A DNA stretch of 64,000 nucleotides from Thermoanaerobaculia bacterium (GTDB taxonomy: Bacteria > Acidobacteriota > Thermoanaerobaculia > Gp7-AA8): contig JADGNZ010000010.1 of assembly GCA_017883205.1 (NCBI GenBank), forward strand, positions 92,216-156,215, read 5' to 3'. A program made the translations under genes and the position numbers. Below the pieces are notes generated by a model. That model was given only the letters and a program-made list of their open reading frames with translations. It was not told the DNA's origin and did not search any database. This document shows, one piece after another, positions 26,772 to 34,704 of the stretch (position 1 is the stretch's first letter; each line of letters starts with the position of its first letter).

Positions 26772-29054
26772 ATGCGCTGGGCCACTCTCGCACTTCTCGT
26801 CCTCTCGACGACGGCCGTTGCCGCGGATACCCACGTCACGCTGACAGGTGCCACCGAGGGGGCTGAGGTTTGTCGGTTCCAGGCACGTGACCGGGAGAAA
26901 CCGATCGAGCGTTGGTTGAGCGCGCAGGCGGTTACCTGCGTGGCGTCGGATGCGGCGCTGACGTTTCCGCCCGGACTTTGGAATGTCTTTGTTCGAGCGA
27001 AGGGGATGGTGTCGGTCGATCCGATGATCGTCGATGGTAAAAGCGCGCCGGCGAACCTGGCGATTTCCCTCGTTCCCGCGGCAACGCTCGTGCTGCAACT
27101 TCCGCCGGAAGCGAGCGGTGTTCTGTACGCGCCGAAACATGCCATCGCCTTTCCAGCGGCGGAGCGGGCAACGGTGCCGGCGGGCGAAGAGCTCTGGCTC
27201 ATCGTCATCTCGAAAGCAGTTCCGGTGGCCGTCGTCCCCATCGCGGCGCTCGAAGCGGGAATCGAGCGCGTTGTCGATGCGCGGGCCGTCAATGATGCGC
27301 CTGCCGTTCTCGGTTGGATCTACGTCTCCGATGTCGATCGTGCCGCGATCAAGGCGGCGCGCGGCGTCCAACTGCCGCGCATCGGGATCAGCGTCGCAGG
27401 CAAGGAAGTGGTTGCCGCCTCGCTGCCCATCCAGGATGCCTTGAGCGGCGCATTCGTTTTGTTTCGCGGTCTATCCGCGGGCAATGCGGATCTTCGGCTC
27501 GATGGGCGGGGCTGGCTTCCGTTCCGGCGCTCGGTCCGCATCGCGCCGCAATCGGTGACGCTGCTGCGAGAACCGATCGCGGCGCGTGCATCAACGACAG
27601 TGATGGTGAACTGGAGCACGTTCGGCGATCTCCCTGCGCTCGATCGCTCGCTTGGATCATGCGAGACGCCGAAGGAACCTCCACCATTCGAGCTCACGAT
27701 CGCCGCGTGTCCGGAGCCAAAACCCGGCAAGTCACTCGACCCGGCAACCTGTTCCGTCATTCACAAGGAGACGCTTCGCACCGACTTGAATTTCGGCTCG
27801 GTCCGGGTCGATGAGGTTCCGCCCGGGATGTACCGCGCGGAGCTGCGCTTCGGCCGCCTACCTCCGTTCGATGAAGTAGAGGAAGTGCCGCCGCTGCAGC
27901 AGCGGCCTATGGCGCCGTTACAGGCCAGGTATTTCGACGCGTACGGCAGTCTCACCCGCGGCGGAGAGCCGCTCCACGAGGACGCGCGAATCGACTTTCC
28001 GCAGGGCGGCGTCGGATTCGCGCCGCGCGAGACGGGAGAATATCGCGGCGTCGTAAAGGACGGGTTTCTCCACTCGGATGCGAAGATCGACATCGTGACC
28101 TGCGGCGGGAAGCGGTCATACGTGATCACCGACCGGGAAATGGCGCCTAAGTCGCGGTTCGACATCGATATCCCCGACAACACGCTGACGGTGACCGTCG
28201 TCGATACGTTCACACAAAGGCCGTTGCCCACCGCGACGCTGAAGTACGTGGTCATGTCGCTGCGCGGGAGGTTTCCTCTGGTCACCCGCGACGTCAGCCA
28301 GAGCGACGAGGGCGATGAACCGGGCAAGCACGTCGCGGGACAGTTCGTGATCAGGGAACTGCCGGAGCGCAAGCTGTTCCTTACTGTGAGCTGCCCCGGG
28401 TACAAGAAGAAAGAAATCGATGCCTTCACGATGACGAAGAGCGAGAAGAAGGAGATCGACGTCGATCTCGTTCCCCTCGGCGGGTCGGAGGCGAAGGTGA
28501 TCTCCGCCCGTCCCTTTGCAAACGGCATGATCTTCTGGTTCTCATCGGCGGGCGCGGAGACGGAGCGCGCCGAGCTCGCTCCCGACGGAACGTTCCATTT
28601 CGAGCAGACGCACTATCGCGACGAGACCATGACCGTCGTCTCTGCCTCGCATCCGCTGTGGATCCTGCGCGCTCCGCCGGTCGAGAAAGCGACGCCACTG
28701 CAGGTCCGGTTCCCTGATGCCGCGGCGCAGCGTGATGCCGAGGTCACGATCTACAACATGCCGCCGCAGTTGCTGACGCCGATCGGCGTGGCCATCGGCG
28801 GACTGCGCGTTCCGCAGCCGGCGCTGGCGCAGCACCTTGCGCTCCGAGGGACTGCGCCGCTGGTCAAGGGAGGGGGACCGTTGCTCATCCCCGGCCTTGC
28901 CGAGAGCGGCCCGATCGACATCCTGCGCGGACCGCCGAGTGTGCAACGGCAGGCGCAGTTCATGGAACCAGCGATCCGCAACTTTGCTCCGGTGGCGACG
29001 CAACGGCTCGAGCCGGGGAGTGCGGCGGTGTCATTCGACGGGGCGGCGAAGTAG
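26772..29054 (+). CDS. Large secreted protein with carboxypeptidase-regulatory-like domains
   Basis: A 760-residue protein with a signal peptide (MRWATLALLVLSTTAVAA). The sequence is beta-rich with repeated short domains, e.g. LSIP-type DIPDNTLTVTVVDTFTQRPLPTATLKYVV and FVIRELPERKLFLTVSCPGYKKKEID, which resemble carboxypeptidase-regulatory-like folds. No catalytic motif is seen. The family is unknown to me; it is probably a periplasmic or surface protein. The ATG at 26772 gives the signal peptide; the longer frame overlaps the PIN gene. A palindrome follows the stop. Confidence 0.75.
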   Translation: MRWATLALLVLSTTAVAADTHVTLTGATEGAEVCRFQARDREKPIERWLSAQAVTCVASDAALTFPPGLWNVFVRAKGMVSVDPMIVDGKSAPANLAISLVPAATLVLQLPPEASGVLYAPKHAIAFPAAERATVPAGEELWLIVISKAVPVAVVPIAALEAGIERVVDARAVNDAPAVLGWIYVSDVDRAAIKAARGVQLPRIGISVAGKEVVAASLPIQDALSGAFVLFRGLSAGNADLRLDGRGWLPFRRSVRIAPQSVTLLREPIAARASTTVMVNWSTFGDLPALDRSLGSCETPKEPPPFELTIAACPEPKPGKSLDPATCSVIHKETLRTDLNFGSVRVDEVPPGMYRAELRFGRLPPFDEVEEVPPLQQRPMAPLQARYFDAYGSLTRGGEPLHEDARIDFPQGGVGFAPRETGEYRGVVKDGFLHSDAKIDIVTCGGKRSYVITDREMAPKSRFDIDIPDNTLTVTVVDTFTQRPLPTATLKYVVMSLRGRFPLVTRDVSQSDEGDEPGKHVAGQFVIRELPERKLFLTVSCPGYKKKEIDAFTMTKSEKKEIDVDLVPLGGSEAKVISARPFANGMIFWFSSAGAETERAELAPDGTFHFEQTHYRDETMTVVSASHPLWILRAPPVEKATPLQVRFPDAAAQRDAEVTIYNMPPQLLTPIGVAIGGLRVPQPALAQHLALRGTAPLVKGGGPLLIPGLAESGPIDILRGPPSVQRQAQFMEPAIRNFAPVATQRLEPGSAAVSFDGAAK

Positions 29055-29064
29055 CGAACCCCTT

Positions 29065-29130
29065 CCACCACAGAGACGCAGAGGTCGGCAGAGTACGGCT
29101 TCACCTCTGTGTCCTCAGTGCCTCTGTGGT
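29065..29130. repeat. ACCACAGAGACGCAGAGG palindrome after the secreted protein gene
   Basis: Arms CCACCACAGAGACGCAGAGGT and ACCTCTGTG...CCTCTGTGGT pair across the gap between convergent genes. A very similar hairpin lies at 56963-57025, also between convergent genes. Position fits a bidirectional terminator. Confidence 0.65.
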
Positions 29131-29144
29131 TCAATCTTGTCAGA

Positions 29145-29504
29145 TCATTCGAAGCCGGTCACCCGAGGCGCGTTCTGGAGGCCGTGAAGCCGTTCGAGGA
29201 CGTGCGAGACGCGCTCGCGCTCTTCACCCGGCGGAAGACGCTCCAATGTTCCGGCGACGCTCTCGCGAATCGTGTGGCGGCCGTCCTCGTCCGCGTGGCG
29301 AAACTTGGTCGCCAGCACGTAGGCAATGATCGACGCCTTCGACTCCGACAGCCCCACGAGATCGGGAAGGTCGCGCAGCAGGCGGTCGGTCGGACGCGCT
29401 TCGAGATCTTTGACGAAGGCCTCCAACTCGCTGAAGGTCTTCGCGTCGATCGCTTTCATCACGATCGAGGACGTCGGTATCTTGTCGTTTCTGTCAGGTG
29501 CCAT
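29145..29504 (-). CDS. Small hypothetical protein
   Basis: A 119-residue protein from the ATG at 29504 (MAPDRNDKIPTSSIVMKAIDAKTFSELEAFVKDLEARPTD...). It is mostly helical, with amphipathic stretches (LLRDLPDLVGLSESKASIIAYVLATKFRHADED, TLERLPPGEERERVSHVLERLHGL). No family is recognised. An ATG at 29459 is a shorter alternative. Convergent to the large secreted protein gene. Confidence 0.55.
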   Translation of the reverse strand: MAPDRNDKIPTSSIVMKAIDAKTFSELEAFVKDLEARPTDRLLRDLPDLVGLSESKASIIAYVLATKFRHADEDGRHTIRESVAGTLERLPPGEERERVSHVLERLHGLQNAPRVTGFE

Positions 29505-29656
29505 AAGTGCGTCGATCGTACATGAATCGCGCCGAGTCCTGACCTCATGCTGATCCGCGCTTGACAAGAATCGGTTACGAAGCCGCTGGCGTCGGTTCTC
29601 TCCCGCGTCCTCCGCGTCTCCGCGTGAAACGCTTTTCCTCAAACATCGCAGGCTCG

Positions 29657-30184
29657 CTACCGTTTCTTCTTGAGCGCTTTCCCGATCGTGAGCTTGAATC
29701 CGTCTGGATCGTCGACGGAGAGCTCGCGGTAGCCCCACGATTGATCCGCTGGCTCCTGCGCCAGCGTTCCGCCTGCGGCTTTGATTCGTGCTGCGATCTT
29801 GTCGATGTCCTGATCAGTTTCGCAATACAGGCGTACTCCGACGCCTTTGACGCGGTCGCGTCCTTTCTGCCAGTCGTCCTGCCCGATCATGAACAGCACA
29901 TCGCCCGCGGAGAGCTCGACGCCGCGCAGCACGCCATCCATCTCCCAGCGATCGCCGACAGTGAATCCGAGGACGTCGCGATACCAGGCCAGACTCTTCT
30001 CGATGTCGTTGACAGTGAAGCTGGGACTTGCGGAGAGGAGACGGAGGCCGCCATCCTTTTTCGCACTCGCCGTCTTCCCTGCGCTCTTTTTCGTAGCCTT
30101 TTTCGCGGCTGGTTTGGCGATCCGCTTCGCGCTCTTCGCCTTCGCAGCGGGCTTCTTTGCTTTGCTCGTTTTCTTTGCGGCCAT
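29657..30184 (-). CDS. Glyoxalase/VOC-fold protein with histone H1-like tail
   Basis: A 175-residue protein. Residues 1-48 are almost only Lys, Ala and Ser/Thr (MAAKKTSKAKKPAAKAKSAK...), like the tails of bacterial H1-type nucleoid proteins. Residues 50-170 form a glyoxalase/bleomycin-resistance (VOC) domain: SPSFTVNDIEKSLAWYRDVLGFTVGDRW and SWGYRELSVDDPDGFKLTIG. A strong GAAGGAGG site precedes the ATG. The tail should bind DNA; whether the VOC domain is catalytic there is unknown. It is divergent from the RHH antitoxin gene. Confidence 0.88.
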   Translation of the reverse strand: MAAKKTSKAKKPAAKAKSAKRIAKPAAKKATKKSAGKTASAKKDGGLRLLSASPSFTVNDIEKSLAWYRDVLGFTVGDRWEMDGVLRGVELSAGDVLFMIGQDDWQKGRDRVKGVGVRLYCETDQDIDKIAARIKAAGGTLAQEPADQSWGYRELSVDDPDGFKLTIGKALKKKR

Positions 30185-30305
30185 GGGGTTTCCTCCTTCG
30201 TTGTTTGAGGCTGGAACTATCCCTCCGGGAATGCTTGCAGTCAACGAGGAGGGCCTTACCGTCTCGTTTGTGCGACGATACCGAAAGACAATTTGAGGTT
30301 TAGCG

Positions 30306-30533
30306 ATGCCGACCGCCACGATCACCGTAGATGTCACCCTGAAAGCACGCCTCGCCGAACTGGCAAAGCAGACCGGACAAGGTGTCGATGATTTCGTCGA
30401 AGCATTTCTTCGCCGTGTAGCGGATGCCGACATCCGTTTTGATCGAGGCGTTCCGGTGTTTCCGCCACGGCCCGGAGCCCCTCTGCTGACCGTCGAAGAT
30501 GTTGATCGAATCGAAAATGGGGGCGAGGCGTAG
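30306..30533 (+). CDS. Small ribbon-helix-helix-like antitoxin, orphan
   Basis: A 75-residue protein (MPTATITVDVTLKARLAELAKQTGQGVDDFVEAFLRRVAD) with a beta-strand followed by two helices as in RHH/CopG antitoxins. The C-terminus (PLLTVEDVDRIENGGEA) would contact a toxin. A TTGAGGTTTAGCG site precedes the ATG. No toxin frame follows; the next 300 bases are repeat DNA. Confidence 0.7.
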   Translation: MPTATITVDVTLKARLAELAKQTGQGVDDFVEAFLRRVADADIRFDRGVPVFPPRPGAPLLTVEDVDRIENGGEA

Positions 30534-30838
30534 TTCCCATCGTGGCCTGGGTCTTGTTTCAGCTCGGGCTCGTCTCAACTTTAGGAGCTATCACGCCGGG
30601 TCCAACCACCGAGGCGGGACGCCCCGATGGCCGCGGGCGAGACGCCCACACTCCTCCGTCGCAAGGAGTGCGGTCGTCTCGACCGCGGGCACTCGGGCGT
30701 CCTCGCCTGAGTGCTGTCGGGCGGCGGCCGAAATCCGTCGACCGCTCTCTCTTGCGTGAAATACGGCCGCGGATCTTCTACCGCGCAAACTCCTAGTTCC
30801 CGATATGGCGGACGTATGCCCGGAACGACTTTGATATC
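30534..30838. repeat. Gene-free stretch with GGCGTCCTCGCC-type palindrome
   Basis: The stretch 30610-30715 holds another inverted repeat of the GGCGAGACGCC/GGGCGTCCTCGCC family (arms at about 30613-30660 and 30666-30712). The part 30790-30838, read on the minus strand, encodes DIKVVPGIRPPYREL in a frame just after the AbrB-type antitoxin, which looks like the extreme C-terminus of a VapC toxin. No complete gene is present. Confidence 0.5.
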
Positions 30839-31084
30839 TCACAACGCGCCGGTCGATTCAGATTCAATGGGAACGAAGAATCCCTTCTCCGGACAGGCGA
30901 GCAGCCAATCGAGAGCACCTTCGTTTGGCTTTGGTGCGCGGCGCACCAGACGGTATTCACCGCGGTCCAGCCGTTCGATGGTGAATTCATCCCCTGGCTC
31001 GATCCTGTCCTGCTTGCGCAGCAGGGTTGGCAGCAGGATCCGGCCTTTGGAGGAAACGATCGTCTTCAACATATGCCGTCGCAT
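30839..31084 (-). CDS. AbrB/MazE-type antitoxin, toxin apparently deleted
   Basis: An 81-residue protein with the AbrB/SpoVT swapped-hairpin pattern: MLKTIVSSKGRILLPTLLRKQDRIEPGDEFTIERLDRGEYRLVRR, followed by an acidic/hydrophobic toxin-binding tail (LDWLLACPEKGFFVPIES). The ATG at 31072 is an alternative start. Such VapB antitoxins are normally followed by vapC. Here only a VapC-like C-terminal remnant can be traced directly after the stop, so most of the toxin seems to have been lost. Confidence 0.8.
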   Translation of the reverse strand: MRRHMLKTIVSSKGRILLPTLLRKQDRIEPGDEFTIERLDRGEYRLVRRAPKPNEGALDWLLACPEKGFFVPIESESTGAL

Positions 31085-31117
31085 TTCGTTCTTCGCTTTG
31101 ATTCACAGTCGCGCGGC

Positions 31118-32149
31118 CTACTTCTTCAGTGTCGCCACCACCAGATCACTCAGTTTTCCCAGTCCCGAGTGTGCCAGGTAGACCGTGCCGTCGCTCGTGA
31201 CCGCGGGATTGCGCGCGCCGGTGTGCACCGCTACCTTCGCTACGATCGACAAGATCCCCTTCGCATCGACGCGTGCGACCGTGAGCAGCCCTGCCTTCGC
31301 CGCGCCGACGTAGACCGTGTGCGTGGCGGCGGCGTAATCGAGGTCATCGGCACCATCTCCGGTGTCGATCGACGAGAGCACCGCACCGTCATGCGCCACA
31401 TCCATCACCTCGGTGCGCGTGCTGCAGGCGATGAACAGATGTCCTGCTTTCTCATCGACGCGCAACCCGTGCGGACCGTCTGCGCCGCACGTCGATTTCC
31501 ATGTGGCAACGGTCTTGTGCGTTGCCAGATCGATCGCCAGTGTCAGGTCTTTGTCTTCCATGTTCGTGTAGAAGCGGCCGCGTTTTGCGTCGACTGCGAA
31601 GCCTTCCGGGTTGCCCTCGAAGGTCAGCTTCGTCTTTTCGTTCAAGGTTGCGGCATCGAGGATGCGGATCGATTTGTCGCGCGGCGTCGTCACCCACACT
31701 TCCTTCGTCCCCGCGACATAGGCAAGTCCGTCAGGCATCGAGTCAACCTTGTGGCAGGTGCCGCGAGCCAGCGTCTTCGGGTTTACGGCGCAGACGGTGG
31801 AGTCGCCGCGGTTGCCGATGTAGATCACGCCGTCGCCGATCGTCACGGAGCTGGGGCCAACGACCCGTTTGCGGTCACCACTACCCATCTCCGCAGTCGG
31901 AAAGCCGGTGATCTGACGAACCTTGCCGGTGGCTGGATCGACGACGTCAACGGCGCCGGTGTTCCCGGCGGGAACCCACACGGAATGTGTCGCCGGATCA
32001 AAGATGATGTAGTCCATCCCGATGCCGGCGTCGCTCGCGCCTGGCAGTGCCTGCATCGACACCGCGTAAGTTGGGTCGGCGGCGCGGAGGGTCTGTGCGG
32101 CGAAGAGGAACGTGCCGCCGAGGGCCAGGATGGCGAGGCGCGAGGCCAC
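31118..32149 (-). CDS. Secreted YncE-like beta-propeller protein
   Basis: A 343-residue protein starting with GTG and a signal peptide (MASRLAILALGGTFLFAAQTLRA). Blade-like repeats recur every ~45 residues: IIFDPATHSVWVPAGNTGAVDVVDPATGK, VIYIGNRGDSTVCAVNPKT, EVWVTTPRDKSIRILDAATL, RFYTNMEDKDLTLAIDLAT and HTVYVGAAKAGLLTVARVD. These match YVTN/YncE-type seven-bladed propellers, which bind ligands in the periplasm. No catalytic function can be given. Confidence 0.85.
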   Translation of the reverse strand: MASRLAILALGGTFLFAAQTLRAADPTYAVSMQALPGASDAGIGMDYIIFDPATHSVWVPAGNTGAVDVVDPATGKVRQITGFPTAEMGSGDRKRVVGPSSVTIGDGVIYIGNRGDSTVCAVNPKTLARGTCHKVDSMPDGLAYVAGTKEVWVTTPRDKSIRILDAATLNEKTKLTFEGNPEGFAVDAKRGRFYTNMEDKDLTLAIDLATHKTVATWKSTCGADGPHGLRVDEKAGHLFIACSTRTEVMDVAHDGAVLSSIDTGDGADDLDYAAATHTVYVGAAKAGLLTVARVDAKGILSIVAKVAVHTGARNPAVTSDGTVYLAHSGLGKLSDLVVATLKK

Positions 32150-32196
32150 CGTGGCTGCAGCAGAAGCATTAGAACGAAGCCGCTACGGTCGATTAC

Positions 32197-32427
32197 ACAG
32201 CATCAATGGTGGGGAACACAGCATCGGCGGTGGGAAGCACAGCATCGATCGTGCGAAACGCAGCATCGACGGCAGGAGACATAGCGTCGGTGGTACGAAA
32301 CACAGCATCGATGGTAGGAAACACAGCATCGAAGGTGGGAAGCACAGCATCGATCGTGCGAAACGCTGCATCGATGGCGGGAAACGCAGCGTCGGTGGCG
32401 CGAAACGCAGCATTGATGGTAGGAAAC
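32197..32427. repeat. 21-bp minisatellite, 11 units, with 105-bp higher-order period
   Basis: Eleven contiguous 21-bp units with consensus CAGCATCGATGGTRGGAAAC plus one base. Units 3 and 8 are identical, and units 1-5 match units 6-10 pairwise, so a 105-bp block was duplicated. Because 21 is a multiple of three, several frames stay open: the plus strand gives heptapeptide runs (VRNAASMVGNTAS) and the minus strand LRFLPSM-type runs. I find no convincing ribosome binding site for any of them and do not call a gene. Confidence 0.85.
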
Positions 32428-32841
32428 GCAGCGTCAGGGCTTCTTTTCTTCCGGTCAGCTCTGCCCGTGGTAAGCGTCGATGATTGTTTTTCTTGCGTTG
32501 GCTCTTACCAAGGTAAGCATCGATGCTAGCTTTCTTTTCTCCCGCTCCTTCCAAGGTAATCATCATCGCTTCCATTGAAACCATCGTTGAATCGCCCAGG
32601 ACCTCCGATGCTCGCTGAAGATCGCTGAACTGTTACCTTGGTTTGAGCAATCGATTCGAACTGAACTGCCGGCTCTTACCGAGGAAAGAGCCGACGATTC
32701 GAAACGTAGGAACGACGCTAGCCTGGGTAATTGCGCATGGGTCATTTCAATCAAGGGTGCTTCAGATCTGAGCATCGGTGGTAATAAACCCAGCCCCGGC
32801 TCTTTCCATGGTTTGAGCTGGAGGTGAGTTATGATGCATCG
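32428..32841. other. Gene-free region with repeated TTACCAAGGTAA-like words
   Basis: No gene is supported. Short related palindromes recur: CTCTTACCAAGGTAAG near 32505, CCTTCCAAGGTAATC near 32548, GTTACCTTGGTTTGAGC near 32632, CTCTTACCGAGGAAAGAGCCG near 32674 and CTCTTTCCATGGTTTGAGC near 32800. Several are followed by ATCGATG- or CGATTCG-like words. They could be operator sites, hairpins of a noncoding RNA, or a decayed repeat array. The region ends at an XRE regulator gene. Confidence 0.45.
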
Positions 32842-33132
32842 ATGCCACGCGCGATGCGAATCGAACCTGATGCGGCACGCTTCGGCGCGATCCTGAAGCG
32901 ACTGCGCGAGACGAAAGGGTGGACGCGGCAGAAACTCGCACAGCGCGCGGGCATGACGCCGACGTACATCGGTATTCTCGAGTACGGCGGCAACACTCCG
33001 AGTCTGCCGACTGTCCTGGAACTGATCGAAGTCCTCGGCGGCGACATCGCCGACATCATGCGCCGCCTCGCCGCCGCGCGCGTGACGCCGGCCCCCGTTC
33101 TGCCGCCCCAACCGCCGGCCTCCGAAACGTAG
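32842..33132 (+). CDS. XRE-family HTH regulator
   Basis: A 96-residue protein with one Cro/C1-type HTH: ILKRLRETKGWTRQKLAQRAGMTPTYIGILEYGGNTPSLPTVLELIEVLG, then a Pro/Ala-rich tail. The ATG at 32842 is the likely start; an in-frame GTG at 32824 overlaps the only GGAGG. A short regulator of this kind may bind the repeated palindromes just upstream; this is inference. Confidence 0.85.
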   Translation: MPRAMRIEPDAARFGAILKRLRETKGWTRQKLAQRAGMTPTYIGILEYGGNTPSLPTVLELIEVLGGDIADIMRRLAAARVTPAPVLPPQPPASET

Positions 33133-33171
33133 TTCGTGGCGTTTAGTGCGAGCTGCGAGTGCGTCGAAGAA

Positions 33172-34518
33172 TTACCCCACCGCCCCACCGTTCGTCCTCG
33201 CAATCTCCCGATAGAACTTCGCGCTCTCCTTCAACGTCCGTTTGAGCGTGGCGAAGTCGACGTGGACGATACCGAATCGTTTGGTGTAGCCGTGGCTCCA
33301 TTCCAGGTTGTCGAGGAGCGACCAGACGAAGTAGCCGCGGACGTCGGCGCCCTGTTCGATGGCACGATGGACAGAAAGGATGTGCTCGCGCAGGTAGTAG
33401 ATACGCAGCGGATCGTTCACCGTGCCGTCGATGGCCGTTGGAGGGTCGTAGAACGCGGCGCCGTTCTCGGTGATGTAAATCGGCGTCGGTCCGTAGCGCT
33501 CTTTGAACCAGAGCAGGACGGCGGTGAGGGCGGGGGGGTACACCTCCCAGCCGGTCTCAGTGTAGATCGCTCCTGGCTGCCGGACACGCGTGGCGCGCTC
33601 GATCGGAATGGACGGATCGGCTTTCGTCACCGCGCGTAAGTAATAGTTGATCCCGACGAAATCGAGCGGTTGTTTGATGAGGTCGAAGTCGGCGTCCGGA
33701 AAATCCGGCCACGCCGCGCCGAACATCTCCTTCATCTCGTCGGGGTATGCGCCTTTGAATGCGGGATCGAGATACTGCCGGTTCATGTAGGCGTCGGCGC
33801 GGCGATTCGCGGCCAGGTCTTCTTCGCTTTGCGAGAACGGATACTTCGGCTCGAGGTTCACCACCAGGCCAACCTGATGCTTTCCTTCCGAGCGATACAC
33901 CTGCACCGCGCGGCCATGCGCGCGCAAAAGGTTGTGTGTTGCGATCGGTGCTTCAAACAGGTTGCGGTGTCCCGGCGCGAGTGCGCCATGCAGGTAGCCG
34001 CCGTCGGTGACGACCCACGGCTCATTGAGCGTGGCCCACCACTCCACCGTGTCATCGAGAGCTTTGTACGCGACGGACGCGTACTCGGCGAACCACTCGG
34101 CGACGTCGCGATTGAGCCAGCCGCCGCGATCGTCGAGCGCCGCCGGCAGGTCCCAGTGATAGAGCGTGGCCATCGGACGGATGCCGGCTTCGCGCAGTGT
34201 GTCGACCAGGCGCCGGTAGAAGTCCAATCCTCTTTGATTCACGCGTCCCGTGCCTTCGGGTAACACGCGGCTCCAGGAAATGCTGAAGCGGTAGGCCTGC
34301 ATGCCGAGGTCGCGCATGATGGCGATGTCTTCGGGATAGCGGTGATAGTGATCGCAGGCGATGTCTCCCGTGTCGCCGTTGGTCATCAGGCCGGGAGTGT
34401 GGCTGAAGCGGTCCCAAATGCTTGGTCCGGCACCGTCATCCTGCGATGCACCCTCGATCTGATACGCCGCCGTCGCGGTGCCCCAGACGAATCCGGGAGG
34501 GAAGCGGACATCGCTCAT
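33172..34518 (-). CDS. GH1 beta-glucosidase
   Basis: A 448-residue GH1 enzyme, usual length. The N-terminal signature FPPGFVWGTATAAYQIEG is intact. Acid/base Glu166 sits in WATLNEPW and nucleophile Glu351 in IYITENG; DFVGINYYLRA and the C-terminal VRGYFVWSLLDNLEWSHGYTKRFGIVHVDF are also present. No signal peptide, so it splits imported beta-glucosides in the cytoplasm. A GAGGAG site precedes the ATG. It faces the LacI gene, with a 14-bp LacI-type palindrome 56-69 bases upstream of its start, so repression by that LacI protein is likely. Confidence 0.95.
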   Translation of the reverse strand: MSDVRFPPGFVWGTATAAYQIEGASQDDGAGPSIWDRFSHTPGLMTNGDTGDIACDHYHRYPEDIAIMRDLGMQAYRFSISWSRVLPEGTGRVNQRGLDFYRRLVDTLREAGIRPMATLYHWDLPAALDDRGGWLNRDVAEWFAEYASVAYKALDDTVEWWATLNEPWVVTDGGYLHGALAPGHRNLFEAPIATHNLLRAHGRAVQVYRSEGKHQVGLVVNLEPKYPFSQSEEDLAANRRADAYMNRQYLDPAFKGAYPDEMKEMFGAAWPDFPDADFDLIKQPLDFVGINYYLRAVTKADPSIPIERATRVRQPGAIYTETGWEVYPPALTAVLLWFKERYGPTPIYITENGAAFYDPPTAIDGTVNDPLRIYYLREHILSVHRAIEQGADVRGYFVWSLLDNLEWSHGYTKRFGIVHVDFATLKRTLKESAKFYREIARTNGGAVG

Positions 34519-34573
34519 CGATTCATTCTCCTCATTGACAGCCACGCGAATTGTGAGTAGCGTACCGCAAAAA

Positions 34574-34587
34574 TGTAAACGTTTACA
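34574..34587. promoter_or_regulatory. LacI-family operator TGTAAACGTTTACA
   Basis: A perfect 14-bp palindrome with the central CG typical of LacI/GalR operators. It lies between the divergent GH1 and LacI genes, 56 bases from the GH1 start and 118 bases from the LacI start. It is the likely site for the LacI-type regulator at 34705. Confidence 0.85.
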
Positions 34588-34704
34588 CGAATCGCGCTTT
34601 TCCTTTGCCTGCGATTCGAAAAGACCGGACAGAACGTGATCCCGAAGCCGCCAGCCAACTGATCGACGAGCACTCATCCATCGACGAATCGCAATCCACT
34701 ACTC

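Noticed and set aside
32197..32427. CRISPR-like array
   Set aside because: The units are contiguous 21-mers without spacers, and no cas gene is present.
32206..32529. A heptad-repeat protein on the plus strand, and a LRFLPSM-repeat protein on the minus strand
   Set aside because: Open frames follow from the 21-bp period; no convincing start or ribosome site.
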